Assembly: GCF_003002955.1 (NCBI RefSeq)
Contig: NZ_PVTJ01000002.1
Location: 682,001 to 746,000 of the forward strand
Origin: Glycomyces artemisiae
Lineage (GTDB): Bacteria > Actinomycetota > Actinomycetes > Mycobacteriales > Micromonosporaceae
Reading direction: 5' to 3'
DNA: 64,000 bases
Of the stretch, positions 28,692-37,439 are shown one piece after another; the first letter of the stretch is position 1, and each line of letters begins with the position of its first letter. The notes beneath the pieces were generated by a model. The model was given only the letters and a program-made list of their open reading frames with translations. It made no database searches and was not told where the DNA came from. Both the position numbers and the translations under genes were made by a program.

Positions 28692-29020
28692 CCCGCATCG
28701 TCGTCGGCGCAGATCCACGACACGCCTTCTGAACAGCACTTCCACAGAGTTATCCACAGGCTGGAAATGAGTTCTGTGCAAACTCGACCCGACCTGTGAG
28801 AGTTAGTAGAGAAAAAACACCTGTCTCCGGTGGTGGTGGAGAGGAGGCAGGTGGAGCTGGTTCCGGTAGGACTGGCGGTGAATGTGGGAATCCCCGGGGG
28901 CCGCCCCCGAAGACCGCGCGGGAGTGCACTCCCGCGCGGCTCCTACCGGAACACCACCTCGCGAGGTACGAATCGCGGGCGCACCGGCACCCAGCCGATG
29001 CGCCCGCACCAATACGACGG
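28692..29020. other. Gene-free stretch with DnaA-like boxes and nested inverted repeats
   Basis: No convincing gene. DnaA-like boxes lie at 28741-28760. From 28820 to 28959 there are nested inverted repeats: CCTGTCTCC (28820-28828) with GGAGGCAGG (28843-28851); TTCCGGTAGGA (28861-28871) with TCCTACCGGAA (28941-28951), extended by AGGTGG/CCACCT; inside these a GGGGG-ccg-CCCCC hairpin (28896-28908) and a perfect 26-bp palindrome at 28914-28939. The arrangement looks like a folded RNA, but its strand and function are unknown. Confidence 0.5.
28741..28760 (+). promoter_or_regulatory. DnaA-box-like pair
   Basis: TTATCCACA (28750-28758) is a perfect consensus DnaA box; it is preceded 10 bp upstream by the related TCCACAG (28741-28747). 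It lies in the intergenic region after the kinase gene. It is not part of an obvious origin, as no dnaA or dnaN genes are nearby. Confidence 0.5.
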
Positions 29021-29050
29021 CGGGGCCCGCGCCGTGAGGCGCGGGCCCCG
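29021..29050 (-). terminator. Hairpin terminator downstream of the S8 protease A gene
   Basis: A perfect 13-bp stem, CGGGGCCCGCGCC (29021-29033) and 29038-29050, with loop GTGA. It lies about 70 bp beyond the stop of the minus-strand protease gene at 29119. There is no T-run. Confidence 0.7.
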
Positions 29051-29118
29051 GCCATCTCATCCCAACAGGAGGTTGTCGGCCGAGGCAGTGCTGCCGGCGA
29101 CGGCTGCTGGCGGCGGTG

Positions 29119-30336
29119 CTACTGGAGGAAACCGGTGTTCAGCAGCAGGTTCGGGCTGCCGTTGACGCCGTCGACGGCGTCGGGGACGGCGCCTTCGGTG
29201 AGGGCGGCCGCGACCTCGTCGGGGGTGGCGTCCGGGTTGGATTCCAGGAACAGGGCGGCGACGCCCGCGACGTGCGGGGTGGCCATGGAGGTGCCGGAGA
29301 TGGTGTTCTCGGCGTCGTCGCCGTCGATCCACGACGAGGTGATGCCCACGCCGGGGGCGAGGATGTCGACGCACTCGCCGAAGTTGGAGAAGGAGGCGGC
29401 GGCGTCGTCCTCGTCGGTGGCGCCCACGGTGATCGCGGAGGGCTCGGAGCCGGGGGACACGTTGCACGCGTCCTGGCCCTCGTTGCCCGCGGCGATCGCG
29501 AAGGTGACGCCGGAGTCGACGGCGGCGGCGATGGCGTCGTTGAGGGCCTGGCTGAAGCCCCCGCCGAGGCTCATGTTGGCGACGGCCGGGCCGGTGGCGT
29601 TCTGGGCGACCCAGTCGATGCCGGAGATGATGGCGGAGTAGGAGCCCGAGCCGTTGTCGTCGAGGACGCGGACGGCGCGGATGGTGACGTCCTTGGCGAG
29701 GCCGTAGGTGGTGCCGCCGATGGTCCCGGCGACGTGGGTGCCGTGGCCGTGGCCGTCGGCGGGGTCGGTGTCGTCGTCGATGAAGTCGTAGCCTTCGCCG
29801 ACGCGCCCTTCGAACTCGGTGTGGGTCGCGTTCAGGCCGGTGTCGAGCACGAACGCCTCGACGCCGGAGCCGGTCTGCGTGTACTCGTAGGAGGCGTCGA
29901 GCGGGAGCGCGTCCTGGTCGACGCGGTCGAGGCCCCACGACGGCGGGTCGGCCTGGACCTCGGAGACGTGGGCGAGCTGGTCCTGCTCGACGTAGGCGAC
30001 GGAGTCGTCGGCGGCGAGTTCGAGGGCCTCGGACTCGGTCAGTTCGGCGACGTAGCCGTTGACGGTGCCGAGCGTGTGCTCGATGTCCACGTCCACGCCG
30101 AGGTCGTCGGCGAGGGCGGTCAGGCCGGGGGCCTGGTCTTCGAGGACGACGATGTAGGAGCCGTCGATGGCGTCGGGGGAGTCGGCGCCGATGATGTGGG
30201 CCTGCGCGGGCTCCTCGGCGTTCGCGAACGAGGTGGCGGCGATGGCGGACCCGCCTGCGGCGACCGCCGCGGCGGCGATGGCCGCGGCGGTGCGCACGTG
30301 TCGGCGCTGGGGCTTTCTGGTTCCTGCCGTAGACAA
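29119..30336 (-). CDS. Secreted subtilisin-like serine protease A (S8)
   Basis: A 405-residue pre-pro-protease. Signal peptide in about the first 45 residues (RRHVRTAAAIAAAAVAAGG), an I9-type propeptide from SYIVVLEDQAPG to YVEQDQLAH, then the S8 catalytic domain. The triad is in VLDTGLNATHTEF (Asp), GHGTHVAGT (His) and GTSMATPHVAG (Ser), with the oxyanion Asn in AIAAGNEG. The TTG at 30334-30336 is chosen because AAGGAG lies 6 nt upstream. It ends at the catalytic domain with no anchor. First of three tandem paralogues; it is the most divergent of them. Confidence 0.93.
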   Translation of the reverse strand: MSTAGTRKPQRRHVRTAAAIAAAAVAAGGSAIAATSFANAEEPAQAHIIGADSPDAIDGSYIVVLEDQAPGLTALADDLGVDVDIEHTLGTVNGYVAELTESEALELAADDSVAYVEQDQLAHVSEVQADPPSWGLDRVDQDALPLDASYEYTQTGSGVEAFVLDTGLNATHTEFEGRVGEGYDFIDDDTDPADGHGHGTHVAGTIGGTTYGLAKDVTIRAVRVLDDNGSGSYSAIISGIDWVAQNATGPAVANMSLGGGFSQALNDAIAAAVDSGVTFAIAAGNEGQDACNVSPGSEPSAITVGATDEDDAAASFSNFGECVDILAPGVGITSSWIDGDDAENTISGTSMATPHVAGVAALFLESNPDATPDEVAAALTEGAVPDAVDGVNGSPNLLLNTGFLQ

Positions 30337-30481
30337 GAGGAACTCCTTCGGTTGTCCCCGGCGGGGCGCGGTGCTTGGGCCGCGCCCGCCTCGGGGGGGA
30401 GGGTTTTCGGGTGGGGCCCGGTGCTCTGGGGGGAGCGGGGGAGGACCCCGGGGTCCGGCGGCGTCGTGCTGCCGGCCGAAG

Positions 30482-30593
30482 CGCGGACCGGGCCCCCTCG
30501 GCCCGGTCCGCGTCACCCGTCCGGGCGCTGCGGCCGTGCGACGGGCCGTCAGACCCTGGCAGTGAGCCTAAACGAGAGAACAAATCGTGTAAA
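30482..30593 (-). promoter_or_regulatory. Promoter and structured 5' UTR of protease A
   Basis: On the minus strand, TTTACA (30588-30593) and TAGGCT (30565-30570) are separated by 17 bp, a good sigma-A promoter. The inferred 5' UTR is about 220 nt and contains a perfect 13-bp hairpin, 30482-30494 with 30500-30512. The rest of the 30337-30739 gap holds only GC-rich sequence, this promoter and the terminator of the next gene. Confidence 0.65.
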
Positions 30594-30659
30594 GGGTCCG
30601 TACCGGATGAATAGATCAGTGAATGGGCAACCACCGCCAACTGTCCGAAACAGACGAAC

Positions 30660-30702
30660 GGGCTGAAGCGCTGCGTACCGCTGGTACGCAGGGCCTCAGC
30701 CC
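30660..30702 (-). terminator. Hairpin terminator downstream of protease B
   Basis: Two stacked stems: GGGCTGA (30660-30666) with TCAGCCC (30696-30702) and CTGCGTACC (30671-30679) with GGTACGCAG (30683-30691). It lies about 40 bp past the stop of protease B and just upstream of the promoter of protease A, so it separates the two genes. Confidence 0.75.
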
Positions 30703-30739
30703 GCCTGGTCAGCGGCCTGTCGCGGGGCCGCTCACCGGT

Positions 30740-31927
30740 TTACAGGTAGGTGTAGAGCAGCCGGTTGGGGCTGCCGGTGCCGGGGCTGGTCACGACGCCG
30801 GTGGTGGCGTTGGAGGTGATCCAGCTGGACACCGCGGACGGGGACGCGCTCGGGTTCGCCTGGAGGTACAGGGCGGCGACGCCCGCGACGTGCGGGGAGG
30901 CCATCGAGGTGCCCGAGATGGTGTTGGTCGCGGAGTTGGACGAGTACCACGCCGAGGTGATCGACGAGCCCGGCGCGAAGAGGTCCACGCAGCTCCCGTA
31001 GTTCGAGTAGGAGGCGCGGGCGTCGGTGGAGGTGGTGGCGCCGACGGTGATGGCCGTGGGCGTGGAGGCGGGGGAGCGGTTGCACGCGTTGGTGGACTCG
31101 TTGCCGGCGGCGACCACGAAGGTGACGCCGGAGGAGACCGCCTGGGTGACCGCGTTGTTCAGGGACGCGGAGTAGCCGCCGCCGAGGCTCATGTTGGCGA
31201 CGGCGGGCTTGATGGCGTTGGTGCGCACCCAGTTGATGCCGTTGATGACCCCGGCGGTGGTGCCGGACCCGGAGTTGTCGAGGACGCGCACGGCGTGGAG
31301 GGTCACGTTCTTGGCGACGCCGTAGGTGGTCCCGCCGATGGTGCCCGCCACGTGGGTGCCGTGGCCGTTGCCGTCCTGCGGGGTCGAGTCGTTCTGGATG
31401 AAGTCGTAGCCCGCGCCGACGCGCCCGCTGAACTGCGAGTGGGACGCGTTGATGCCGGTGTCGACGATGTAGGCGTGGACGCCCGCGCCGGTGTAGTTGT
31501 AGGTGTACGTGCCCGACAGGGGCCGGTTGCGCTGGTCGATGCGGTCGATGCCCCAGGTCGCGCCGGTCTGCGTGGCCTGGGTGGTGAACGCGGCGTTCTG
31601 CTCGACGAACGCGACGCCGTCCTGCGCGGCGATCTCCCGGGCTTCGAGCTCGGTCGACTCCACGAGGAACGCGTCGACGCCCCGGTAGGTCTCGACGACG
31701 TCGGCGCCGCCGCCTTCGACGCTCTTGACCTGCGTCGAGAACGACGCGTCGTCTTCGAGGACGACGATGTACTCGCCGGCGATGGCCCCGGCGGCGTCCT
31801 CGCCGAGGATGGCGCCGTACTCGGGCGCGGCCTCGGCGGCGGTCGCGGTGAACGCGAGCGCGGTGACTGCTGCGGCGGCGAGCGCCGCGGCGGCGCTCAG
31901 CCTGGTTCTGGTGGGTGACATGGACAT
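30740..31927 (-). CDS. Secreted subtilisin-like serine protease B (S8)
   Basis: A 395-residue pre-pro-protease: signal peptide ending about residue 37, I9 propeptide ([13 protein letters not shown] to FVEQNAAF) and S8 domain. Triad: [14 protein letters not shown] (Asp), GHGTHVAGT (His), [11 protein letters not shown] (Ser); oxyanion Asn in VVAAGNES. It is nearly identical to protease C over long blocks (for example [18 protein letters not shown]), so the two are a recent duplication. Two ATGs, 31927 and 31921, both fit; the AAGGGA ribosome site is nearer to ideal for 31921. No C-terminal extension. Confidence 0.93.
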   Translation of the reverse strand: MSMSPTRTRLSAAAALAAAAVTALAFTATAAEAAPEYGAILGEDAAGAIAGEYIVVLEDDASFSTQVKSVEGGGADVVETYRGVDAFLVESTELEAREIAAQDGVAFVEQNAAFTTQATQTGATWGIDRIDQRNRPLSGTYTYNYTGAGVHAYIVDTGINASHSQFSGRVGAGYDFIQNDSTPQDGNGHGTHVAGTIGGTTYGVAKNVTLHAVRVLDNSGSGTTAGVINGINWVRTNAIKPAVANMSLGGGYSASLNNAVTQAVSSGVTFVVAAGNESTNACNRSPASTPTAITVGATTSTDARASYSNYGSCVDLFAPGSSITSAWYSSNSATNTISGTSMASPHVAGVAALYLQANPSASPSAVSSWITSNATTGVVTSPGTGSPNRLLYTYL

Positions 31928-31975
31928 TGGTCCCTTCGGGTGGTCCCGGCGAGTCCAGCGCCGGGACGGGGGTTT

Positions 31976-32014
31976 TCGGGGTACCGCGGGTACTGCGGGG
32001 TATTGCAGGGGATC
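31976..32014 (-). repeat. Four short tandem repeats upstream of protease B
   Basis: Four imperfect copies of a 9-nt unit of the form GCGGGGTAC (with variants ending in TAT and GAT) run from 31976 to about 32014, 50-90 bp before the protease B start. They would lie in the 5' UTR or promoter. A GTTTTCGGG block adjoining them recurs about 66 nt before the start of protease A. Confidence 0.4.
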
Positions 32015-32197
32015 GGGACGGCGCCCGTCCGTCCGCGGTGGACGGATGGGCACCGGGCCTCGTGCATCGTACGGGTGCCGGGCGGCCCCGGTCGCGCGTC
32101 CGCCGCTGCGACGGCTCCAGGTCGCGGTGCGCGGCGGCTGCGGCCGACGGGGAGGGTCCGCCCCGGTCACCCGCTATTCAGTTGTGAGGGGGGCGGA

Positions 32198-33751
32198 TCA
32201 GAGTTCGAGGGTCCAGGAGTTGAGGCGCCCGGAGTCCCCGGAGTAGGCGTCGACGATGCGCAGCGTCCAGGTCCCGGCGGCGGTCTCGTTGGCGAGGTTC
32301 ACGGTGTACGTGGCGATCACGTTGTCGGCCGAGTCGCTCGCGGAGGACGACTTCAGCGCGTAGCTGGTGCCGTCGGGGGCGATCAGGCTGATGGCGAGGT
32401 CGCCGCGGTAGGTGTGCGTGATGTTCACGGCCACGGTCGAGTTGGAGCGGGCGGTGCCGTCGCAGGCGAGCGTCAGGGTCGAGTTGACGGTGGCGCGGTC
32501 GGCGATGGCGGTCGCGGTGGAGTTCGTGGCGGCGCAGTCGCTCGGCTCGGGGTCGCCGCCGCCGTCCTCGTCGCCGGTGTACAGCAGCAGGTTCGGGCTG
32601 CCCTGGACGTCGGAGACGCGGCCGGTCCCGGCGTTGCCGGTGATCCACGCGGCCACGTCGTCGGTGGTCGCACTCGGGTTGAGGCCCAGGTAGACCGCGG
32701 CGGCGCCCGCGACGTGCGGGGAGGCCATGGAGGTGCCGGAGATGGTGTTGGTGGCGGAGTTGGAGGAGTACCACGCGGAGGTGATGTCCACGCCCGGCGC
32801 GAACACGTCCACACAGGACCCGAAGTTGGAGAAGTAGGCGCGGGTGTCGGTGTCGTCGGAGGCGGCGACGGTGATCGCCGACGGCGCGGAGGCCGGGGAC
32901 ACGTTGCACGCGTCCTGGTCCTCGTTCCCGGCGGCGACCGCGAAGGTCACCCCGGCGTCCACGGCGGCCTCGACGGCGTTGTTGAGCGACGCGGAGTAGC
33001 CGCCGCCCAGGCTCATGTTCGCCACGGCGGGCTCGACCGCGTTGGCCGCCACCCAGTTGATGCCGTTGACGACGCCGGCGGTGGTGCCCGACCCGGAGTT
33101 GTCGAGGACGCGGACCGCGTGGAGGGTCACGTTCTTCGCGACGCCGTACGTGGTGCCGCCGACGGTCCCGGCGACGTGCGTGCCGTGGCCGTTGCCGTCC
33201 TGCGGGGTCGAGTCGTTCTGGATGAAGTCGTACCCGGCGCCGACGCGCCCGGTGAACTCGCTGTGCGAGGCGTTGATGCCGGTGTCCACGATGTACGCGT
33301 GGACGCCCGTCCCGTCGCCGAGGTACTCGTAGCTCCCGTCGAGCGGCAGGTCGAGCTGGTCGATCCGGTCGATGCCCCACGTCGCGTTCGGCTGCACGTC
33401 GGCGATGGAGACGACCGCGTTCTGCTCGACGAACGCGACGCCGTCCTGCGCGGCGATCTCCCGGGCCTGCTCCTCGGTGGACTCCACGAGGAAGGCGCCG
33501 ACCTCGCCGTACGCGGCGACGACGTCGGCGCCGCCGCCCTCGATGCTCTTGTTCTGCGCGGAGAACGAGGCGTCGTCGTCGAGGACGACGAGGTACTCGC
33601 CGTCGATGACGTCGGGGGAGGCGGCGTTCAGGATCTCGCCGAGCGGTGCGGCGTTGGCGGCGAGGCCGCCGAAGGTGAGCGAGCCGACGGCCGCCGCGCC
33701 TGCGATGGCGGCGGCGGATATTCGGCGGACGGAACGGTGCGAGACGGTCAT
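32198..33751 (-). CDS. Secreted subtilisin-like serine protease C with P/homo-B domain
   Basis: A 517-residue precursor: signal peptide to about residue 34, I9 propeptide ([13 protein letters not shown] to FVEQNAV), S8 domain with triad motifs [23 protein letters not shown] and [11 protein letters not shown], then a Gly/Asp/Pro linker. The C-terminal domain of about 115 residues is of P/proprotein-convertase type ([46 protein letters not shown]-type end). P domains stabilise the enzyme or bind substrates. GAGGGAG lies just before the ATG. It is the longest of the three tandem paralogues. Confidence 0.94.
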   Translation of the reverse strand: MTVSHRSVRRISAAAIAGAAAVGSLTFGGLAANAAPLGEILNAASPDVIDGEYLVVLDDDASFSAQNKSIEGGGADVVAAYGEVGAFLVESTEEQAREIAAQDGVAFVEQNAVVSIADVQPNATWGIDRIDQLDLPLDGSYEYLGDGTGVHAYIVDTGINASHSEFTGRVGAGYDFIQNDSTPQDGNGHGTHVAGTVGGTTYGVAKNVTLHAVRVLDNSGSGTTAGVVNGINWVAANAVEPAVANMSLGGGYSASLNNAVEAAVDAGVTFAVAAGNEDQDACNVSPASAPSAITVAASDDTDTRAYFSNFGSCVDVFAPGVDITSAWYSSNSATNTISGTSMASPHVAGAAAVYLGLNPSATTDDVAAWITGNAGTGRVSDVQGSPNLLLYTGDEDGGGDPEPSDCAATNSTATAIADRATVNSTLTLACDGTARSNSTVAVNITHTYRGDLAISLIAPDGTSYALKSSSASDSADNVIATYTVNLANETAAGTWTLRIVDAYSGDSGRLNSWTLEL

Positions 33752-34107
33752 AGGGGGGTACTCCCTCTCGGTTCAGTTGTTCACCGCGCGAAGCGAAACA
33801 ATGGGATGCATCCGCGCGGAAGGCGCAGTTCGGTGGAACCGGCCTTTTTGGGCTTTCACACCGAGGTTAGGGAAGTCACAACATAAAGTGAAGACCCTGG
33901 AAGACCCCCATAAATCACTGAATGAAGAGTCGGTTACCAACCGGTATGAGCGGTCCTGAAGCTGGTAGGATGTTTGGTTCGTCCGCACAGGACAAGGAGT
34001 GAATCCGGAAGGTTCGCCGCCGCTCAGTGTGTGGTGAGTGTAGTAGGTCGCCTGCTCGACGGTCCCACGTCAACGGGCATGTCGTACCTGAGCGGTAGTG
34101 TCCGGTT
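33752..34107. other. Gene-free region between protease C and tnpB
   Basis: Holds the protease C promoter on the minus strand (TTCACT at 33887-33892, 17 bp, TAACCT at 33864-33869), giving a UTR of about 105 nt. From about 33930 to 34107 lies the sequence before tnpB, which should include the left end of any TnpB-associated element. A GGTTACCAACC partial palindrome (33933-33943) is present. No gene is seen. Confidence 0.5.
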
Positions 34108-35367
34108 GTGCTTCTCAGGTACCGGTTCCGCCTCTACCCGACAGGCCCGCAACGGGCGGCGCTGTCGAGGAGCTTCGGGTGTGCCCGGGTCGTTTTCAAT
34201 GACGCGGTTGCGGCCAGGAAGGCCGCGTTCGCGGCGGGAGATCCGTACCCGACCACAGCGGCATTGTCGAAGGCGCTCATCACCGAGGCGAAGCGCACTC
34301 CCGAACGGGCTTGGCTTGCGGAAGTGTCAGCGGTGGTGTTGCAGCAGGCCCTTTCGGACTGCGACCGGGCCTGGCGGAACTTTTTCGACTCGCTCAAAGG
34401 GAGGCGGGCCGGAGCGCGGATGGGGCCGCCCAGGTTCAAGAAACGCATGGGGGCGCAAGCGATTCGCTTGACGCGCAACGCTCGATTCCGTGTCCTTGAG
34501 AACGGCAGGCTCAGGCTGCCGAAGATCGGCGATGTTGAGGTGGCATGGTCGCGGCAGCTGCCTGTCGAGCCGACTTCGGTCACGATCCTGAAGACGGCCA
34601 CGGGCAAGTATTATGCGAGCTTCGTAGTGAGCCTCAACCATGACGAAGCCTTGCCTCCGGTCGAGACTGAAGTCGGGATCGACCTGGGGCTCAAGGACTT
34701 CGCGGTGCTCTCGAACGGGAGAGTGATTGAGAACCCCAAATTCTTTCGCAAGCTTGAACGGAAGCTGAAGAAGGCGCAGCGGGTGCTCTCTCGTAAGGTG
34801 AAGGGCTCAGCGAACAGAGCCAAAGCCCGTCTCGCGGTCGCGCGGGTGCACGAGAAGATCAGACATCAACGGGATGATTGGATCAACAAGCAGGTCGCGG
34901 AGGTAGTCGCCGAGAACCAAGGCGTCTATGTCGAAGACCTGTCGGTGCGCGGTCTGGCGCGCGGCCCGGGAGCGAAGTCGATCCATGACGCCGCGCTCGG
35001 ACTGTTCACTACCCGGCTGGGGTCGAAGGCGGCCCGAGCCGGGCGGACGTTTGCGAAGGTCGACCGGTTCTTCCAATCCACGCAATTGTGCTCGGTGTGC
35101 GGTGTGCTCGCGGGTCCGAAAGGCATGGAGGGACTCAAGGTTCGCGAGTGGGAGTGCGGGTGCGGTGCGGTCCATGACCGGGACCGCAATGCTGCTGCCA
35201 ATATCCTTCGTGAAGGTCAGCGTTTGGTCGCCGCCGGGCAGGCGGAGACCGTAAACGCCTCTGGAGGGCAGGTAAGACCAGGGACACCTGGCACCGCCCG
35301 CAACCCCCGCGATGCGGGACAGAATGAGGAACCCACCCGTACCCGACTCGTACCCACGAGCCGTTAG
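34108..35367 (+). CDS. tnpB: Solitary TnpB RNA-guided nuclease (IS605/IS607-type accessory protein)
   Basis: A 419-residue TnpB. The N-terminus LLRYRFRLYPTGPQ and RVVFNDAV are typical. The RuvC triad is complete: Asp in GIDLGLKDFAV (about residue 193), Glu in VYVEDLSV (about 276) and Asp in HDRDRNAAANIL (about 355). The zinc finger is CSVCG with CGCG. TnpB cuts DNA guided by an omega RNA made from the element's right end. No TnpA or serine recombinase is present, so it cannot move by itself. TAGTGT (34096-34101) lies 6 nt before the GTG, suggesting leaderless expression. Base composition is lower in GC than the flanks. Confidence 0.93.
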   Translation: MLLRYRFRLYPTGPQRAALSRSFGCARVVFNDAVAARKAAFAAGDPYPTTAALSKALITEAKRTPERAWLAEVSAVVLQQALSDCDRAWRNFFDSLKGRRAGARMGPPRFKKRMGAQAIRLTRNARFRVLENGRLRLPKIGDVEVAWSRQLPVEPTSVTILKTATGKYYASFVVSLNHDEALPPVETEVGIDLGLKDFAVLSNGRVIENPKFFRKLERKLKKAQRVLSRKVKGSANRAKARLAVARVHEKIRHQRDDWINKQVAEVVAENQGVYVEDLSVRGLARGPGAKSIHDAALGLFTTRLGSKAARAGRTFAKVDRFFQSTQLCSVCGVLAGPKGMEGLKVREWECGCGAVHDRDRNAAANILREGQRLVAAGQAETVNASGGQVRPGTPGTARNPRDAGQNEEPTRTRLVPTSR

Positions 35368-35396
35368 CCGGAAATTGTCGCCTCGAAAGAGGTGAC
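35230..35396 (+). ncRNA. Candidate omega RNA scaffold / right end of the tnpB element
   Basis: Known TnpB guide RNAs overlap the 3' end of the gene and finish at the element's right end. After the stop a GTCGCCTC-GAAA-GAGGTGAC hairpin (35377-35396, one wobble position) occurs. Sequence immediately after it (from 35397) would be the guide; here it runs into the 3' end of the convergent ABC-F gene. The boundaries are inferred, not determined. Confidence 0.4.
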
Positions 35397-35403
35397 GAGG
35401 ATG

Positions 35404-37227
35404 TCAATCCGCGAGCTCCATCCACCGCTCCTCGATCGCGTCCCGCTCCGCCTCCAGGGCCGTCAGCTTCCCTTGCAGCTCAGACAGCTTGCCCGGGTCG
35501 GTCGCGAACTCGGCCATCTCCGCGTGCACGTCCGCGATCCCCGACTCCGCCTTCTCCAGCCGCCGCTCCAGTTTGGACAGCTCCTTCTGGACGGCCCGGT
35601 CCTGCGCCCCCGACGTCTTCGCCGCCGGCGCCGCGGCGGCGGGCGCCGCCTGGGTCTGCCCGCCCGCGCTCTTGACCGCGCCCTTGGGCGCCTCGCCGCG
35701 CCGCTCCAGGTACTCCTCCACGCCCCGCGGCAGCATCCGAAGGCGCCTGTCGCCCAGCAGGGCCCACGTCTCGTCGGCGACCCGCTCGGTGAAGTACCGG
35801 TCGTGGCTCACCACGACCATCGTCCCCGCCCAGTCGTCGAGCAGGTCCTCCAGCTGCGTCAGCGTCTCGATGTCGAGGTCGTTCGTCGGCTCGTCGAGGA
35901 ACAGCACGTTCGGCTCGGCCATGAGCAGCCGCGCCAGCTGGAGCCGCCGCCGCTGCCCGCCCGACAGGTCGCGCACGAGCGTGCGCTGGCGCCCGCCGAC
36001 GAACCCGAGCCGCTCGGCGAGCTGCCCGGCGCTCATCTCCTTCTTCCCGAACTGGACCCGCTTGGCCACCAGCTCGATCGCTTCGAGCACCCGCCAGGAC
36101 CCGTCGAGGTCCTCCATGTGCTGGGTCAGCCACGCCAGTTTCACCGTGCGGCCCACCTTGACTCGCCCGGCCGCGGGCTGCTTCTCGCCGGTGCCGTCCC
36201 AGTCGGCGGCCTGCGCGAGGGTCCGCAGCAGCGAGGTCTTCCCGGCGCCGTTGACGCCGAGCAGCCCGATCCGCTTGCCCGGGCCCAGGATCCAGTCGAG
36301 GTGCTCCAGGAGCGTCTGGTCCCCGGCCTTGACGGTGACGCCCTCGGCCTCGAACACGGTCTTGCCGAGCCGCCCGGTCGCGAACGACACGAGCTCGGCG
36401 GTGTCGCGCGCGGGCGGCTCGTTCGCGATGAGCTCGTTCGCCGCGTCGACGCGGAACTTCGCCTTCCCCGTGCGCGCCTTGGCGCCCCGGCGCAGCCACG
36501 CCAGCTCCTTGCGCATGAGGTTCTGGCGCTTCTCCTCGGCGACGTTCGCCTGCCGCTCGCGCTCGGCCCGCGCGAGCACGTACGCCGAATAGCCGCCGTC
36601 GTACTCGAACACGCTGCCGCGCTGCACGTCCCAGATCCGGTCGCAGATCTCGTCGAGGAACCACCGGTCGTGCGTGACGACCACGACCGCCGCCCGCATC
36701 GTGTTCACATACCTTGCGAGCCAGGCGATCCCCTCGATGTCGAGGTGGTTCGTGGGCTCGTCGAGCAGGAGCAGGTCCGCGTCCGACGTGAGGACCCGCG
36801 CGAGGTCGGTGCGGCGGCGCTCGCCGCCGGAGAGGACGCCGATCGATGAGTCGAGGCCCTCGGGGAGCGCGGGCGCGTCCAGGCCGCCGAAGAGGCCGGT
36901 GAGGATCTCGCGGACCTTCGGGTCCGAGGCCCACTCGTGCGCGTCGAGGCCGCCGAACAGGGACTCGCGCACCGTGGCGGCGCCGTCGAGGCCGTCGGTC
37001 TGGCCGAGCACGGCCACGCGGGTGCCGCCGGTGTGCACGACGCGGCCCGAGTCGGGCTCGTCGGCGCGGGCGATGAGCCGCAGCAGCGTGGACTTCCCGT
37101 CGCCGTTGCGGCCGACGACGCCCACGCGCTGGGACGCGGCGATGCCGAGGGAGACCGCGTCGAGGACGACCTGGTCGGGGTAGGCCTTCGAGACGGTTTC
37201 GAGGTTGACGAGATTGGGCGCTGACAC
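35404..37227 (-). CDS. ABC-F ATPase, Uup-like
   Basis: A soluble ribosome-associated or replication-linked ABC-F protein of 607 residues. Two ABC domains: Walker A GRNGDGKST and GVNGAGKTS, signatures LSGGERRR and LSGGQRRR, Walker B LLLLDEPTNHLD and VLFLDEPTNDLD. The inter-domain linker has the ABC-F arm (EKRQNLMRKELAWLRRG). A C-terminal coiled coil of about 60 residues (KELSKLERRLEKAES) is the Uup hallmark. No membrane segments. GTG at 37225-37227 is chosen because the fold begins there; TAGGCT lies 8 nt upstream. Its stop is 37 bp from tnpB. Confidence 0.9.
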   Translation of the reverse strand: MSAPNLVNLETVSKAYPDQVVLDAVSLGIAASQRVGVVGRNGDGKSTLLRLIARADEPDSGRVVHTGGTRVAVLGQTDGLDGAATVRESLFGGLDAHEWASDPKVREILTGLFGGLDAPALPEGLDSSIGVLSGGERRRTDLARVLTSDADLLLLDEPTNHLDIEGIAWLARYVNTMRAAVVVVTHDRWFLDEICDRIWDVQRGSVFEYDGGYSAYVLARAERERQANVAEEKRQNLMRKELAWLRRGAKARTGKAKFRVDAANELIANEPPARDTAELVSFATGRLGKTVFEAEGVTVKAGDQTLLEHLDWILGPGKRIGLLGVNGAGKTSLLRTLAQAADWDGTGEKQPAAGRVKVGRTVKLAWLTQHMEDLDGSWRVLEAIELVAKRVQFGKKEMSAGQLAERLGFVGGRQRTLVRDLSGGQRRRLQLARLLMAEPNVLFLDEPTNDLDIETLTQLEDLLDDWAGTMVVVSHDRYFTERVADETWALLGDRRLRMLPRGVEEYLERRGEAPKGAVKSAGGQTQAAPAAAAPAAKTSGAQDRAVQKELSKLERRLEKAESGIADVHAEMAEFATDPGKLSELQGKLTALEAERDAIEERWMELAD

Positions 37228-37393
37228 GAGGGACAAGCCTACCCGGGCGCCCGGCCGCACCCGATCGGGTGACAAGTGGGCCGCCGGGGCCCGTTTTCGT
37301 CGGACCCGGCGGGAACGATCGCACCTACTCTTTCCCCTCGGGCGGGTGGGGGCTCGGGACGGCCGACGGAGATGCGCCCTCACCGCGACTCTG

Positions 37394-37429
37394 ATATGGT
37401 GTCATCGCACAGTCATCATGACATCATGA
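37394..37429 (+). promoter_or_regulatory. Candidate promoter/operator of the ABC exporter operon
   Basis: A possible -10, TATGGT, at 37395-37400 is followed by two head-to-tail copies of CATCATGA (37414-37421 and 37422-37429) just before the first exporter start. No ribosome site is obvious at the start codon. The repeats are a candidate regulator site. Confidence 0.4.
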
Positions 37430-37439
37430 ATGGATTCAT

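Noticed and set aside
28895-28939. Palindrome as part of an insertion sequence terminal repeat
   Set aside because: No transposase or matching partner repeat is nearby; it fits nested RNA-type structure better.
29116-33886. Plus-strand frames of 400-650 residues across the protease genes
   Set aside because: They are Gly/Val/Asp-rich antisense frames of GC-rich genes with no domain signature.
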